A stretch of DNA of 64,000 nt from Proteus vulgaris (GTDB taxonomy: Bacteria > Pseudomonadota > Gammaproteobacteria > Enterobacterales > Enterobacteriaceae). The stretch covers positions 992,001 through 1,056,000 of the forward strand of contig NZ_CP137920.1 of assembly GCF_033708015.1 (NCBI RefSeq). Direction: 5' to 3'. Each line of letters starts with the position of its first letter. Position 1 is the stretch's first letter. A program made the position numbers and the translations under genes. The notes under the pieces were generated by a model. The model saw nothing but the letters and a program-made list of their open reading frames with translations, did not search any database and was not told where the DNA came from. Shown here piece by piece: positions 37,867 to 47,723 of this stretch.

Positions 37867-39065
37867 TGTCTGAGAATATTAGCCAGCCTCCTTTAATGAG
37901 TAGAGGAATGAAAGCGGTATTAATATCGCAATTTCTTTCTGCGTTTGCTGACAATGCATTATTGTTTGCGATCCTTGCTCAGTTCAAATCGGCACTTTAT
38001 CCAGAGTGGAGCCAACCTGTTTTACAAATGGTTTTTGTGCTGGCTTTTATTCTTTTAGCACCTTTTGTAGGGCAATTTGCTGATCGTAATCCTAAAGGTA
38101 GGGTAATGCTCAGTGGTAACCTTTTAAAATTTATCGGCGCATTTCTTATCTGTGTTGGCTCTGATCCTTTCCTTGGTTATGCATTAGTAGGAATTGGTGC
38201 TGCTGTTTATTCCCCTGCTAAATATGGCATTTTAGGTGAATTAACAGATGGTGAGCGTTTAGTTAAGGCGAATGGCTTAATGGAAGCTTCTACCATTGCG
38301 GCTATTTTGTTGGGATCAGTCATTGGTGGTTTACTCTCAGATTGGAGCATTGTTTTTGCATTAGGTGTTTGTGCAGTAATGTATGCTTTAGCTGTATTTG
38401 TTAACTTTGGTATACCTAAATTATCAGCTGCTCAAATTGGTCGTGGTTGGAGCATTAAAAAAATGTTCACGCAGTTTCTTGAGGCTACACGTACTTTATG
38501 GGCTGATAAAGAAAGTCGCTTTTCTTTAGTGGGAACCAGCATGTTTTGGGGCGCAGGAGTAACATTGCGCTTTTTGCTTGTTCAGTGGGTACCTATTGCT
38601 CTTGGTATGACTGATAATACAACACCGACTGTATTAAATGCGATGGTTGCTATTGGTATTGTAGTCGGTGCTGGATTAGCGGCTAAATTTGTGACACTGA
38701 AAACAGTACGTCGTTGTATGCCTGCTGGTATTTTAATTGGTCTTGGGGTTGTTTACTTCTCATTGCAAACCTCAATTATTCCATCCTACCTAATTCTTAT
38801 CATCATCGGTATTTTTGGTGGCTTCTTTGTCGTGCCATTAAATGCGTTATTACAGAATAAAGGAAAGCACAGTGTAGGGGCTGGTAATGCTATCGCTGTA
38901 CAAAACTTAGGTGAAAATACCGCAATGCTATTAATGCTTGGACTGTTCTCACTGGTTACAAGCATTGGTGTCTCTGTTGTTGCTATTGGAATTGGTTTTG
39001 GTGCTATCTTTGCCCTTGCAATTGGTGGTTTATGGTTATGGGATTGCACCAGAAAGAAATCTTAA
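37866..39065 (+). CDS. lplT: Lysophospholipid transporter LplT
   Basis: Major facilitator superfamily protein with 12 predicted membrane helices over 399 residues (397 in E. coli). It flips lysophosphatidylethanolamine across the inner membrane for re-acylation by Aas. The N-terminus [20 protein letters not shown] is typical of the family; the MFS loop is [12 protein letters not shown]. Start overlaps the aas stop by one base. Confidence 0.95.
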   Translation: MSENISQPPLMSRGMKAVLISQFLSAFADNALLFAILAQFKSALYPEWSQPVLQMVFVLAFILLAPFVGQFADRNPKGRVMLSGNLLKFIGAFLICVGSDPFLGYALVGIGAAVYSPAKYGILGELTDGERLVKANGLMEASTIAAILLGSVIGGLLSDWSIVFALGVCAVMYALAVFVNFGIPKLSAAQIGRGWSIKKMFTQFLEATRTLWADKESRFSLVGTSMFWGAGVTLRFLLVQWVPIALGMTDNTTPTVLNAMVAIGIVVGAGLAAKFVTLKTVRRCMPAGILIGLGVVYFSLQTSIIPSYLILIIIGIFGGFFVVPLNALLQNKGKHSVGAGNAIAVQNLGENTAMLLMLGLFSLVTSIGVSVVAIGIGFGAIFALAIGGLWLWDCTRKKS

Positions 39066-39101
39066 ACAGTGGGATTTAGAATAGAGGTTAGATGAACCTT
39101 A

Positions 39102-39608
39102 ATGATAAATTACGATGAAATGACCCGCCTAAGTATTGAAGTGGGTAAAGCGTTACTTGAAAAGAAAAGTACGATAACAACGGCTGAATCTTGCACTGGT
39201 GGATGGATTGCGAAAGTAATCACTGATATTTCTGGAAGTTCTGAATATTATCACCGTGGCTTTGTCACATATAGCAATGAGGCAAAGCATGAAATGATCG
39301 GTGTAGATAAACAAACTTTGCTTAAATACGGCGCGGTGAGTGAGGAAGTTGTTCTTCAAATGGCTAAGGGGGCGCTGACAACAGCTAATGCAGATTTTGC
39401 AGTGTCTGTTAGCGGTATTGCAGGCCCTGGTGGTGGTAGTGAAGAAAAACCTGTTGGTTTAGTTTGGTTTGGTTTTGCAATGAAAACATCAACAGGCATT
39501 CAAACTAAGGCAAAACACTGTATATTCAATGGTTCACGAGAACAAGTAAGAGCTGAATCTGTTATTTTTTCTTTAAAATCAATCCTTAAAGAAATTATTA
39601 ATAATTAA
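39102..39608 (+). CDS. pncC: Nicotinamide-nucleotide amidohydrolase PncC
   Basis: CinA C-terminal domain protein of 168 residues that deamidates NMN to NaMN in the pyridine nucleotide cycle. Typical segments are TTAESCTGGWIAK (about residues 27-39), GFVTYSNEAKHEMIGV and VSGIAGPGGGSEEKPVG. It immediately precedes recA, as in E. coli (ygaD). The ribosome-binding site is weak: GAGG lies 15 or so bases upstream. Confidence 0.94.
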   Translation: MINYDEMTRLSIEVGKALLEKKSTITTAESCTGGWIAKVITDISGSSEYYHRGFVTYSNEAKHEMIGVDKQTLLKYGAVSEEVVLQMAKGALTTANADFAVSVSGIAGPGGGSEEKPVGLVWFGFAMKTSTGIQTKAKHCIFNGSREQVRAESVIFSLKSILKEIINN

Positions 39609-39609
39609 C

Positions 39610-39637
39610 TTGATACTGTATGATTATACAGTATAAT
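39610..39637 (+). promoter_or_regulatory. recA promoter with LexA box
   Basis: -35 TTGATA (39610-39615) and -10 TATAAT (39632-39637) are spaced by 16 bases. The spacer is itself a perfect SOS box, CTGT-N8-ACAG (39616-39631). LexA bound here occludes RNA polymerase. The arrangement is nearly identical to that of E. coli recA. Confidence 0.96.
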
Positions 39638-39715
39638 GAGTTTCAACAAGCAAAATCATATACGTTTTAATGGTAGTGACCCATATTGATGTTTCACTGC
39701 CCAGAGGGAGATAAC

Positions 39716-40783
39716 ATGGCTATTGATGAAAACAAACAAAAAGCATTGGCCGCAGCACTTGGTCAAATTGAAAAGCAATTTGGTAAAGGGTCTATCATGC
39801 GTCTGGGCGAAGATCGTTCCATGAACGTTGAAACCATCTCTACGGGTTCTTTATCATTAGACGTTGCTTTAGGTGCTGGTGGTTTACCACGTGGTCGTAT
39901 TGTTGAAATCTATGGTCCTGAATCTTCAGGTAAAACAACGTTAACATTACAAGTTATTGCTGCCGCTCAACGTGAAGGTAAAATTTGTGCATTTATCGAT
40001 GCTGAGCATGCTTTAGATCCTATCTACGCTAAAAAACTAGGCGTAGATATTGATAATCTACTGTGTTCTCAGCCTGATACAGGTGAACAAGCCTTAGAAA
40101 TTTGTGATGCATTATCTCGTTCTGGCGCTGTTGATGTTATTGTTGTTGACTCCGTTGCTGCTTTAACGCCGAAAGCAGAAATTGAAGGTGAGATTGGTGA
40201 TTCACATGTTGGTTTAGCGGCTCGTATGATGAGCCAAGCTATGCGTAAATTAGCTGGTAATCTGAAAAACTCCAACACATTGCTTATTTTCATCAACCAA
40301 ATTCGTATGAAAATTGGGGTTATGTTTGGTAACCCTGAAACCACTACAGGTGGTAATGCGCTTAAATTCTACGCATCGGTTCGCTTAGACATTCGTCGTA
40401 TCGGCTCGGTTAAAAATGGTGATGAAGTCGTTGGTAGTGAAACACGCGTAAAAGTGGTGAAAAACAAAATTGCAGCACCATTTAAACAGGCTGAATTCCA
40501 AATTATGTATGGCGAAGGTATCAATACCTTTGGTGAACTCATTGATTTAGGTGTTAAACATAAATTGGTAGAGAAAGCCGGTGCATGGTACAGCTATAAC
40601 GGTGAGAAAATTGGTCAAGGTAAAGCCAATGCAACGACTTACCTAAAAGAACACCCTGAAATGTATGATGAGTTAAACACTAAACTACGTGAAATGTTAT
40701 TAAATCATGCAGGCGAATTTACTAGTGCGGCTGATTTTGCTAACAATGGTGATGATGCGACAGATATTGAAGAAACAGAATAA
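39716..40783 (+). CDS. recA: Recombinase RecA
   Basis: ATP-dependent strand exchange protein and co-protease for LexA self-cleavage. Walker [10 protein letters not shown] (about residues 67-75), Walker [13 protein letters not shown], and DNA-binding loops L1 ([17 protein letters not shown]) and L2 ([19 protein letters not shown]) are intact. Length 355 against 353. The frame extends 30 bases upstream, but the ATG at 39716 gives the universal [20 protein letters not shown] and has GGGAG before it. The usual downstream gene recX is not present before alaS. Confidence 0.98.
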   Translation: MAIDENKQKALAAALGQIEKQFGKGSIMRLGEDRSMNVETISTGSLSLDVALGAGGLPRGRIVEIYGPESSGKTTLTLQVIAAAQREGKICAFIDAEHALDPIYAKKLGVDIDNLLCSQPDTGEQALEICDALSRSGAVDVIVVDSVAALTPKAEIEGEIGDSHVGLAARMMSQAMRKLAGNLKNSNTLLIFINQIRMKIGVMFGNPETTTGGNALKFYASVRLDIRRIGSVKNGDEVVGSETRVKVVKNKIAAPFKQAEFQIMYGEGINTFGELIDLGVKHKLVEKAGAWYSYNGEKIGQGKANATTYLKEHPEMYDELNTKLREMLLNHAGEFTSAADFANNGDDATDIEETE

Positions 40784-41688
40784 TAATCTTTTTCCAATAT
40801 CTAAATTACTAAATTGAATGTGTATTAAAACATATTACGGTTATCGTAGTTGTAAACCACTAGTCAATTAATGTGATTTAACTCACTCAAAAAGGAAGCT
40901 CTAAAACGGCTTCCTTTTTACTGCATGTTGCTTTTTTCATTTAAAAAGAGGCAAAAAATTAGTCTTATTTTGTTTTCTTTTTATAAAAATAGCCTTTAAC
41001 ACTACTTTATTGAATATAACGATATTTTTTACTGATTCATTTTATATTGTTATATGAATTTTTATATAGTGAAATTTTGGTGATATATCCATGCTATTAA
41101 ATAATTAAAATAAGAATCATTACGATGATCTGGTTGCACCAGATAATAAATAATTGACCTATAAAGATAAATACCTTCAATATATTTGGATCTAATTTAA
41201 GTTGTATTTAGAGGTTTGCTAAGATGTAAGGTCACTTTTATACAGATAAGCGCTTTTATTTTAGTAAGTTATCGCACGTTTAGTCTCTTTTTTAAGTAAT
41301 AGTGCTTATGTGTTTATGACTAATAACAATGAGAAGAAACGATTGTTCAGAGAAAAGAAACGTATAGAGAGTAATCTTGCAAAAAATCAGTAATAACAAA
41401 TACTTTTTAATAATTACAAAATGAAAATACTTTAAATTGATAACATTTTCTAAGATAATTGCTCTTAAATAGAGAAAAGTCCCATCCTCAAATAACAATC
41501 CCACTTTCAGAAAAAAACTAGACGATTTACAATGTCAACACGAATAAGTTTATCGGGGGTTTTACTTCTGGCAGAAGAAATTCTATCTTATCCCTACTTA
41601 TGTATTCGTTGGCTAAGTAGAGGTAACAATAAACCTCCTCTAACTAGATTTCTAATTTCTGTTTTTCCAGCTTGATTTCGGGATAATT
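40784..41688. other. 905-base gap between recA and alaS, no recX
   Basis: In E. coli recX fills this position. Here no frame encodes anything resembling RecX. After the recA terminator the stretch is very AT-rich. It holds small dyads: ATCTGG-TTGCA-CCAGAT (41128-41144), CTACTTA/TAAGTAG (about 41598-41624) and GAGGT/ACCTC (about 41620-41638). A 47-codon ORF at 41532-41675 lacks a ribosome-binding site and I do not call it. The part just before alaS presumably contains its promoter and leader. Confidence 0.6.
40889..40919 (+). terminator. Terminator of recA
   Basis: Perfect 11-bp arms AAAAAGGAAGC (40889-40899) and GCTTCCTTTTT (40909-40919), with a nine-base loop and T-run. It lies 106 bases after the recA stop and closes the recA transcript. 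Confidence 0.9.
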
Positions 41689-44316
41689 ATGAGCAAAAGC
41701 ACCGCTGAGATCCGTCAGGCGTTTCTCGACTTTTTTCATACTAAAGGACATCAAATAGTACCTAGCAGTTCTTTGGTTCCAAATAACGATCCAACATTGC
41801 TGTTTACAAACGCAGGGATGAACCAATTCAAAGATGTATTTCTTGGATTGGATAATAGACCTTATTCCCGAGCGACAACCGCGCAACGCTGTGTGCGCGC
41901 AGGTGGTAAACATAACGATTTAGAAAATGTGGGTTATACCGCTCGTCACCATACCTTTTTTGAAATGCTAGGTAATTTCAGCTTTGGTGACTACTTCAAA
42001 CATGATGCAATCAACTTTGCTTGGGAATTATTAACAGGCAAAGAGTGGTTTAACTTACCTAAAGAAAGACTTTGGGTAACGGTATATGCCACAGATGATG
42101 AAGCTTATGATATCTGGAATAAAGAAATTGGTATTCCAGCAGAAAGAATAATCCGTATTGGTGATAACAAAGGCGCACCATTTGCATCAGATAACTTCTG
42201 GCAAATGGGGGATACAGGCCCTTGTGGACCTTGTACTGAAATATTTTATGATCATGGTGACCACATTTGGGGCGGGCCTCCAGGATCACCAGAAGAAGAC
42301 GGCGATCGCTATATTGAAATTTGGAACATCGTCTTCATGCAATTTAACCGTAAGTCAGACGGTACAATGGATCCCTTACCAAAACCTTCTGTTGATACTG
42401 GAATGGGGTTAGAGCGTATTACCGCTGTTTTACAACATGTTAACTCTAACTATGACATTGATTTATTCCGTTCTTTAATTAAATCTGTTGCACAGGCGAC
42501 TAATGCAACGGATTTAGAGAATAAATCCTTACGCGTTATTGCCGACCATATTCGTTCTTGTTCATTCCTTATTTGCGATGGTGTTATCCCTTCTAATGAA
42601 GGTCGAGGTTATGTTCTACGTCGTATTATTCGTCGTGCAGTACGCCATGGCTATATGCTTGGTGCAAAAGATACCTTCTTCTATAAGTTAGTCGCTCCAT
42701 TAATTGATGTTATGGCAGAAGCGGGTGAAGAATTAAAACGTCAACAAGCTATCGTTGAAAAAGTATTAAAAACGGAAGAAGAGCAATTTGCTCGTACATT
42801 AGAACGTGGTCTTCAATTATTAGATGAAGAGCTTGCTCAATTAACAGATGACGTTCTTCCGGGAGAAACCGCTTTCCGTCTTTATGATACATATGGTTTC
42901 CCTCTCGATTTAACTGCTGATGTTTGCCGTGAAAGAAATATCAAGGTTGATGAAAAGGGTTTCGACGTCGCGATGGAAGAGCAACGTAAACGTGCTCGTG
43001 AATCTAGCGGCTTTGGTACTGACTATAATAGTCTAATCAAAGTGGATAGCCGCAGTGAGTTCTCTGGCTATGAGCATAATGAACAGCAGGGCACTATTAC
43101 CGCTATTTTCCATAATGGACAATCAGTCACTGAATTAAAAGCGGGCGAAGAAGGTATTATCTTCTTAAATAAAACCGCATTTTATGCAGAGTCTGGTGGT
43201 CAAGTTGGTGATAAAGGTGTTCTGACAGGTAAAAATAGCCTGTTTGAAGTCACAGATACGCAAAAATACGGTAAAGCTATTGGTCATATTGGTAAAGTTA
43301 ACGTAGGGTCATTTATTGTTAACCATAAAATCAATGCCACTATTGATATTGCTCGTCGTGATGCTATCCGTTTAAATCACTCGGCGACGCACTTATTGCA
43401 CGCAGCATTGCGCCAAGTTCTGGGTACGCATGTGACCCAAAAAGGTTCCTTAGTTAACGATAAATATTTGCGTTTTGATTTTTCTCATTTTGAAGCCGTT
43501 AAACCAGAACAATTACGAGAAATTGAAGATATTGTAAATGCGCAAATCCGTCTTAACTCACCCGTTATTACTGAGTTAATGGATCTTGAAGATGCGAAAG
43601 AAAAAGGTGCGATGGCGCTCTTTGGTGAGAAATACGACGAACGTGTTCGTGTTTTAACAATGGGTGACTTCTCCACTGAGCTTTGTGGTGGTACCCACGC
43701 TTCTAGAACGGGTGATATTGGTTTATTCCGCATTGTCAGTGAGTCAGGTACGGCTGCGGGTATTCGCCGTATTGAGGCGATTACCGGTATTGCGGCAATT
43801 GAGAGTGTCCATGAACAATCAGATCTTATCTCTCTAGTTGCACAAGTTCTAAAAAGTGATGGTACAAACTTGGTCGAAAGAATCAAAACAGTCCAAGAAA
43901 AATATCGTTTATTGGAAAAAGAACTCCAACAACTAAAAGATCAGCAAGCTGCCCAAGAGAGTTCTTCTTTAGGTAGCCAAGCTAAAAACGTGAAAGGTAT
44001 CAAACTTTTAGTTCGTGAGCTTAATGGTGTTGAGCCAAAAATGTTAAGAACAATGGTTGATGATTTAAAAAATCAATTAGGTTCTGCAATTATTGTGCTT
44101 TCTACTATTTCTGATGGTAAAGTGAGCTTAATTGTTGGGGTCACTAAAGATTTAACTGCTAAAGTTAAAGCTGGTGAGCTAATTAGTTTTGTAGCACAGC
44201 AAATTGGCGGTAAAGGTGGCGGTCGCCCTGATATGGCTCAAGCGGGTGGTACTGACGTAGAAGCCTTACCAGTAGCTTTGGCAAGTGTTGACGAGTGGGT
44301 TGAATCGCATTTGTAA
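41689..44316 (+). CDS. alaS: Alanyl-tRNA synthetase
   Basis: Class II synthetase that charges tRNA-Ala and edits mischarged Ser and Gly. The catalytic core starts [18 protein letters not shown] with motif 2 near [16 protein letters not shown]. The editing domain carries [12 protein letters not shown] and [13 protein letters not shown] (zinc/His-Cys site, about residues 564-670). A C-terminal C-Ala domain ends in [11 protein letters not shown]. Length 875 (E. coli 876). GGGATAATT precedes the ATG. csrA follows, as in E. coli. Confidence 0.98.
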   Translation: MSKSTAEIRQAFLDFFHTKGHQIVPSSSLVPNNDPTLLFTNAGMNQFKDVFLGLDNRPYSRATTAQRCVRAGGKHNDLENVGYTARHHTFFEMLGNFSFGDYFKHDAINFAWELLTGKEWFNLPKERLWVTVYATDDEAYDIWNKEIGIPAERIIRIGDNKGAPFASDNFWQMGDTGPCGPCTEIFYDHGDHIWGGPPGSPEEDGDRYIEIWNIVFMQFNRKSDGTMDPLPKPSVDTGMGLERITAVLQHVNSNYDIDLFRSLIKSVAQATNATDLENKSLRVIADHIRSCSFLICDGVIPSNEGRGYVLRRIIRRAVRHGYMLGAKDTFFYKLVAPLIDVMAEAGEELKRQQAIVEKVLKTEEEQFARTLERGLQLLDEELAQLTDDVLPGETAFRLYDTYGFPLDLTADVCRERNIKVDEKGFDVAMEEQRKRARESSGFGTDYNSLIKVDSRSEFSGYEHNEQQGTITAIFHNGQSVTELKAGEEGIIFLNKTAFYAESGGQVGDKGVLTGKNSLFEVTDTQKYGKAIGHIGKVNVGSFIVNHKINATIDIARRDAIRLNHSATHLLHAALRQVLGTHVTQKGSLVNDKYLRFDFSHFEAVKPEQLREIEDIVNAQIRLNSPVITELMDLEDAKEKGAMALFGEKYDERVRVLTMGDFSTELCGGTHASRTGDIGLFRIVSESGTAAGIRRIEAITGIAAIESVHEQSDLISLVAQVLKSDGTNLVERIKTVQEKYRLLEKELQQLKDQQAAQESSSLGSQAKNVKGIKLLVRELNGVEPKMLRTMVDDLKNQLGSAIIVLSTISDGKVSLIVGVTKDLTAKVKAGELISFVAQQIGGKGGGRPDMAQAGGTDVEALPVALASVDEWVESHL

Positions 44317-44336
44317 GCGATCACAACCTGAAAAAA

Positions 44337-44368
44337 GGCGCTATCCCTGTTTGTATAAGGATAGCGCC
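44337..44368. terminator. Hairpin after alaS
   Basis: Perfect 10-bp arms GGCGCTATCC (44337-44346) and GGATAGCGCC (44359-44368). The T-run is short on the plus strand, while an A6 run on the left gives a good T-tract for minus-strand transcripts. Probably attenuates or ends alaS transcription before csrA. Confidence 0.6.
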
Positions 44369-44537
44369 TTATAGAGATGTTGATAATCCGTTAAATAATC
44401 AATCGCTAAATTTATATTTTGTTATGAAGTATAGGTTACTTGTGATAAAAAATGATTATACGAATTGACAATGTATGATGGATAATGGCCGGGAAATTCT
44501 AGAGACCCGACTCTTGTAAATTTTCAAGGAGCAAAGA

Positions 44538-44726
44538 ATGCTTATTCTAACTCGTCGAGTTGGTGAAACGCTTATGATAGGCGATGATGTGACCGTAACC
44601 GTTTTAGGGGTTAAAGGTAATCAGGTACGGATTGGCGTAAATGCACCCAAAGAAGTATCTGTCCATCGTGAAGAGATCTATCAACGAATTCAGGCCGAGA
44701 AAACTCAGCCTACTGATAACTACTAA
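44538..44726 (+). CDS. csrA: Carbon storage regulator CsrA (RsmA)
   Basis: Homodimeric RNA-binding regulator that binds GGA motifs in mRNA leaders and controls carbon metabolism, motility and biofilm genes; in Proteus the same protein is known as RsmA and limits swarming and virulence factors. 62 residues (E. coli 61). The RNA-binding strand [18 protein letters not shown] and the second site [20 protein letters not shown] are intact. AAGGAG precedes the ATG. Confidence 0.98.
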
Positions 44727-44764
44727 ACCCATTCCTATTTTTTAGTTAGTTACAATTCATTCGT

Positions 44765-44799
44765 AAGCGTCCACACTTTTGCCGGGTTTGGGCGCTTTT
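44765..44799 (+). terminator. Terminator of csrA
   Basis: Arms AAGCGTCC (44765-44772) and GGGCGCTT (44790-44797), one G-U pair, then TTTT. Thirty-eight bases after the csrA stop. Confidence 0.7.
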
Positions 44800-45192
44800 C
44801 TCTTTATAAGACTTTTGATTCCCTTCTTTGTTCCTATCTTTGCTCTTCTTGAGCTGTATTTATTATTACACTATCCGTTTATTCTGATTGACAGAATTGA
44901 AAGTCTTTTTACCTCTAATCATTCGCTTCATAATTATTTGATGTGCGAATAAATTTATTTACTAAGAGAATAAAATACTTGAATGATTTTTCATCAGCGA
45001 TATCATTGTGTTTAGCACTTTTTTAGCTAATCTTGATGATAAACGCATCAGTTTGTTTGTGAAGTGTTCAAACAAACGTATATTCGTAAAAAGTTGAGAA
45101 AAATTGTTTGACTTCTTAGGCTGAGAAAGTAATATGTGCGCCACACAGAGACGAGATGTTCAGTAGGAACTTCTTCGAGTGGTTCTAAATAT
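44800..45192. promoter_or_regulatory. csrA-tRNA gap with stringent-type tRNA promoter at 45108-45135
   Basis: No gene seen in this AT-rich stretch. TTGACT (45108-45113) and TAATAT (45130-45135), 16-base spacing, are followed by a GC-rich discriminator (GTGCGCC). That is the usual design of stable-RNA promoters under ppGpp control. The first tRNA starts 58 bases after the -10. Confidence 0.65.
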
Positions 45193-45285
45193 GGTGAGAT
45201 GGCCGAGAGGCTGAAGGCGCTCCCCTGCTAAGGGAGTATGCGGTCAAAAGCTGCATCGAGGGTTCGAATCCCTCTCTCACCGCCA
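45193..45285 (+). tRNA. serV: tRNA-Ser (anticodon GCU)
   Basis: A 93-base gene with acceptor arms GGTGAGA and TCTCACC, discriminator G and encoded CCA. The anticodon stem-loop CTCCCCTGCTAAGGGAG gives anticodon GCT, reading AGC and AGU. The long variable arm is as expected for serine. First of a five-tRNA cluster in the same order as serV-argVYZQ of E. coli. Confidence 0.97.
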
Positions 45286-45294
45286 TTTAGATTT

Positions 45295-45371
45295 GCATCC
45301 TTAGCTCAGCTGGATAGAGTACTCGGCTACGAACCGAGCGGTCGGAGGTTCGAATCCTCCAGGATGCACCA
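45295..45371 (+). tRNA. argV: tRNA-Arg (anticodon ACG), copy 1
   Basis: A 77-base gene with acceptor arms GCATCCT and AGGATGC, encoded CCA, anticodon ACG in CTCGGCTACGAACCGAG. ACG (edited to ICG by TadA in bacteria) reads CGU, CGC and CGA. Separated from tRNA-Ser by nine bases. Identical to the three copies that follow. Confidence 0.97.
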
Positions 45372-45377
45372 TATTCC

Positions 45378-45408
45378 AACCCCATGATTAACGTATGGGG
45401 TTTTTATT
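45378..45408 (+). terminator. Terminator-like hairpin inside the tRNA cluster
   Basis: Arms AACCCCAT (45378-45385) and ATGGGGTT (45395-45402) followed by TTTATTTT, between tRNA-Arg copies 1 and 2. A second dyad, GCAAAT/ATTTGC (45414-45433), follows. If it works, copies 2-4 would be expressed less or from another promoter; it may instead mark a processing point. Confidence 0.6.
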
Positions 45409-45460
45409 TTGGTGCAAATGGTGAATAATTTGCATTAAAAGAGTAAAGTATTAAAACGGC

Positions 45461-45537
45461 GCATCCTTAGCTCAGCTGGATAGAGTACTCGGCTACGAAC
45501 CGAGCGGTCGGAGGTTCGAATCCTCCAGGATGCACCA
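45461..45537 (+). tRNA. argY: tRNA-Arg (anticodon ACG), copy 2
   Basis: Base-for-base the same 77-base gene as copy 1, with encoded CCA. The spacer upstream (89 bases) is longer than the others and holds the terminator-like hairpin. Confidence 0.97.
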
Positions 45538-45590
45538 TCTTATTACTCAGATTGCCAATTGCAATATGAGTTGCTAGAAAAAACTACGAT

Positions 45591-45667
45591 GCATCCTTAG
45601 CTCAGCTGGATAGAGTACTCGGCTACGAACCGAGCGGTCGGAGGTTCGAATCCTCCAGGATGCACCA
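45591..45667 (+). tRNA. argZ: tRNA-Arg (anticodon ACG), copy 3
   Basis: Identical 77-base copy. The spacer before it is 53 bases and unrelated in sequence to the other spacers, so only the gene body is repeated. Confidence 0.97.
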
Positions 45668-45717
45668 TCTTTTATTAGATATTTTAGTTTAATTATTTTT
45701 AGCAAAACGTCAGACCT

Positions 45718-45794
45718 GCATCCTTAGCTCAGCTGGATAGAGTACTCGGCTACGAACCGAGCGGTCGGAGGTTCGAATCCTCCAGGATGCACCA
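45718..45794 (+). tRNA. argQ: tRNA-Arg (anticodon ACG), copy 4
   Basis: Identical 77-base copy, last of the cluster, followed four bases later by the cluster terminator. Confidence 0.97.
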
Positions 45795-45798
45795 TTTT

Positions 45799-45829
45799 AA
45801 AAGCCTCGCTAATCGCGAGGCTTTTTGCT
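45799..45829 (+). terminator. Terminator of the tRNA cluster
   Basis: Perfect 11-bp arms AAAAGCCTCGC (45799-45809) and GCGAGGCTTTT (45815-45825) with a five-base loop and T-run. Confidence 0.93.
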
Positions 45830-45980
45830 TTCTATCTACTCTCTTATTTCTCATAATGTAACGCCTTTGTTTAGCATCAACTAACAATGCTAATATCATC
45901 TAATCAGCGACAATTTAGTGACTTTGCGATAAAGTAACTCCTATCTATTTACTAACATCAATCAACGCGGGAGGTCACCT

Positions 45981-47561
45981 TTGATCCCGGACGTATCAAA
46001 AGCGCTTTCTTGGTTGGAAGCACACCCTAATGTTTTATGTGGCATCCACCGTGGTATAGAGCGTGAAACTTTAAGAGTTACGCCAGAAGGTCATTTAGCA
46101 TCAACTGAGCATCCTATTTCATTAGGTAAATCATTAACTCATAAGTGGATCACAACTGATTTTGCCGAGTCCTTATTAGAGTTTATTACACCTGTTGATG
46201 ACAACATTGCACATACCTTGCATTTTTTAGGTGATTTACATCGCTATACCGCACGTCACTTAGATAATGAACGTATGTGGCCTATGAGTATGCCTTGCTT
46301 TATTGAAGGGGAAGATAAGATTACGCTGGCTCAATTTGGCACATCTAATGTTGGACGTTTTAAAACACTCTACCGTGAAGGGCTTAAAAATCGTTATGGC
46401 GCGTTAATGCAAACTATTTCAGGTGTGCATTACAATTTCTCACTGCCTATCGAATTTTGGCAAGCATGGGCAAATGTAAAAGACGAAGAGAGTGGAAAAG
46501 AGGCGATTTCTGACGGTTACTTGCGTCTTATTCGTAACTACTATCGCTTTGGTTGGATCATTCCATTCTTTTTTGGTGCATCGCCGGCAATTTGTGGATC
46601 TTTCTTAAAAGGAAGAGAAACAAATCTCCCCTTCGAAAGCACTTCTAAAGGGGCGAAGTATTTACCTTATGCAACGTCATTACGTTTAAGTGATTTAGGA
46701 TATACCAATAAATCTCAAAGTGATTTAGATATCACCTTTAATCATCTTGAAACTTATGTAAAAGGGCTGAAAAAAGCGATTCACAAGCCTTCAGAAGAGT
46801 TTGCTAAGTTAGGTGTTAAGAAAGAGGGGAAATATATTCAGTTAAACACCAATGTGTTACAGATTGAAAATGAACTCTATGCACCTATTCGTCCTAAACG
46901 TGTGGTTAAAGGTGATGAATCACCTTCTGATGCGTTATTACGCGGTGGTATTGAATATATCGAGGTTCGTTCACTGGATATCAATCCATTTACGCCAATT
47001 GGTGTTGATGAAACTCAAATTCGCTTTCTCGATTTATTCCTGATCTGGTGTGTATTAGCAGATGCGCCAGAAATGAGTGCATCTGAATTAGCGTGCTGCC
47101 GTTCAAATTGGAATAACGTTATTCTAGAAGGGCGTAAGCCAGGTCAAGTAATAGGAATGGGTTGTGGCGAAAGAACAGAGCCACTCGCGCAAGTTGGTAA
47201 AGCTTTATTTGCTGATTTAAAACGTGTTGCTAATGTTCTTGATTGCTGTTCAGGCACTAAATATATGGAAGTTTGCGTTAAGTTAGAAGAAATGTTTGAT
47301 AATCCTGAATTAACTTTTTCTGGAAGACTTTTAGACAAAATTAAAACGCAAGGTATTGGTGGTTTTGGTTTGTCTTTGGCTGAAGAATATTACCAAGAAT
47401 TAATTAAAACACCTTATGAAACGTTAACCGATGAAGCTTTTGATCATGAGAGAATTTCATCCATAAAACGTCAAGAAGAGTTAGAAAAGAGTGATACCAT
47501 TTCTTTTGATGAGTATTTGAAGATCCATGCGGGGACAAACACCGATAACGTGGCTTCCTAA
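45981..47561 (+). CDS. gshA: Glutamate-cysteine ligase
   Basis: First, rate-limiting step of glutathione synthesis: gamma-glutamylcysteine from glutamate and cysteine with ATP. Length 526 (518 in E. coli). Conserved segments include [32 protein letters not shown] and [14 protein letters not shown]. It starts with TTG at 45981 (product [16 protein letters not shown]), with GGGAGG nine bases upstream; the TTG start is conserved in E. coli, where it limits expression. The MicA sRNA is encoded on the other strand just after its end. Confidence 0.97.
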   Translation: MIPDVSKALSWLEAHPNVLCGIHRGIERETLRVTPEGHLASTEHPISLGKSLTHKWITTDFAESLLEFITPVDDNIAHTLHFLGDLHRYTARHLDNERMWPMSMPCFIEGEDKITLAQFGTSNVGRFKTLYREGLKNRYGALMQTISGVHYNFSLPIEFWQAWANVKDEESGKEAISDGYLRLIRNYYRFGWIIPFFFGASPAICGSFLKGRETNLPFESTSKGAKYLPYATSLRLSDLGYTNKSQSDLDITFNHLETYVKGLKKAIHKPSEEFAKLGVKKEGKYIQLNTNVLQIENELYAPIRPKRVVKGDESPSDALLRGGIEYIEVRSLDINPFTPIGVDETQIRFLDLFLIWCVLADAPEMSASELACCRSNWNNVILEGRKPGQVIGMGCGERTEPLAQVGKALFADLKRVANVLDCCSGTKYMEVCVKLEEMFDNPELTFSGRLLDKIKTQGIGGFGLSLAEEYYQELIKTPYETLTDEAFDHERISSIKRQEELEKSDTISFDEYLKIHAGTNTDNVAS

Positions 47562-47571
47562 ACTTAGATAG

Positions 47572-47647
47572 AAAAAAGCCACACTAAAATTTGTGTGGCT
47601 AAAAAATTCTATAGAGAAATAGGGATGATAACAATTTGCGCGTATTC
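47572..47647 (-). ncRNA. micA: MicA small RNA
   Basis: On the minus strand, 47647 downward begins GAATACGCGCAAATTGTTAT and continues with CATCCCT, closely matching E. coli MicA (GAAAGACGCGCATTTGTTAT...). It ends with the hairpin AGCCACAC/GTGTGGCT (47577-47584 with 47593-47600) and six Ts. Length about 76 against 72. The position between gshA and luxS on the opposite strand is the same as in E. coli. MicA is an Hfq-dependent sRNA that represses ompA and other envelope mRNAs. Its target pairing here was not checked because ompA is outside the window. Confidence 0.9.
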
Positions 47648-47652
47648 ATTAC

Positions 47653-47680
47653 TAAGACCGAGCTACTTGCAGAAAGTTTC
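47653..47680 (-). promoter_or_regulatory. Sigma-E-type promoter of micA
   Basis: On the minus strand GAAACTT (complement of 47674-47680) and GTCTTA (complement of 47653-47658) resemble the sigma-E -35 (GGAACTT) and -10 elements, with 15-16 bases between. The -10 is six bases from the MicA 5' end deduced from E. coli. Envelope stress should therefore induce MicA. Confidence 0.75.
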
Positions 47681-47723
47681 ATTTTTTCTTAAAAATATTT
47701 AAATTTTTCTTAGGAGGTTTTTT

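Larger units (their letters stand above)
45295..45794 (+). repeat. Four perfect 77-bp direct repeats (tRNA-Arg genes)
   Basis: Units at 45295, 45461, 45591 and 45718. Spacers of 89, 53 and 50 bases differ, so the identity is confined to the genes and is likely kept by gene conversion. Copy number could vary between strains by unequal recombination. Confidence 0.95.

Noticed and set aside
41105..41130. Fur-like sequence AAGAATCATTACGAT in the recA-alaS gap
   Set aside because: Too few matches to the 19-bp consensus and no gene nearby to control.
41292..41504. 70-codon minus-strand frame in the recA-alaS gap
   Set aside because: Low-complexity Ile/Leu/Phe-rich translation of AT-rich DNA, no ribosome-binding site.
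41532..41675. 47-codon plus-strand frame just before alaS, possible leader peptide
   Set aside because: No Shine-Dalgarno, no alanine enrichment and no clear attenuator; kept only as a remark.
44962..45144. 60-codon minus-strand frame upstream of the tRNA cluster
   Set aside because: It covers the tRNA promoter and has no coding signals.
45295..45794. CRISPR-like regular repeats
   Set aside because: The four 77-base units fold as tRNA-Arg genes with encoded CCA; no CRISPR array or mobile element was seen anywhere in the window.
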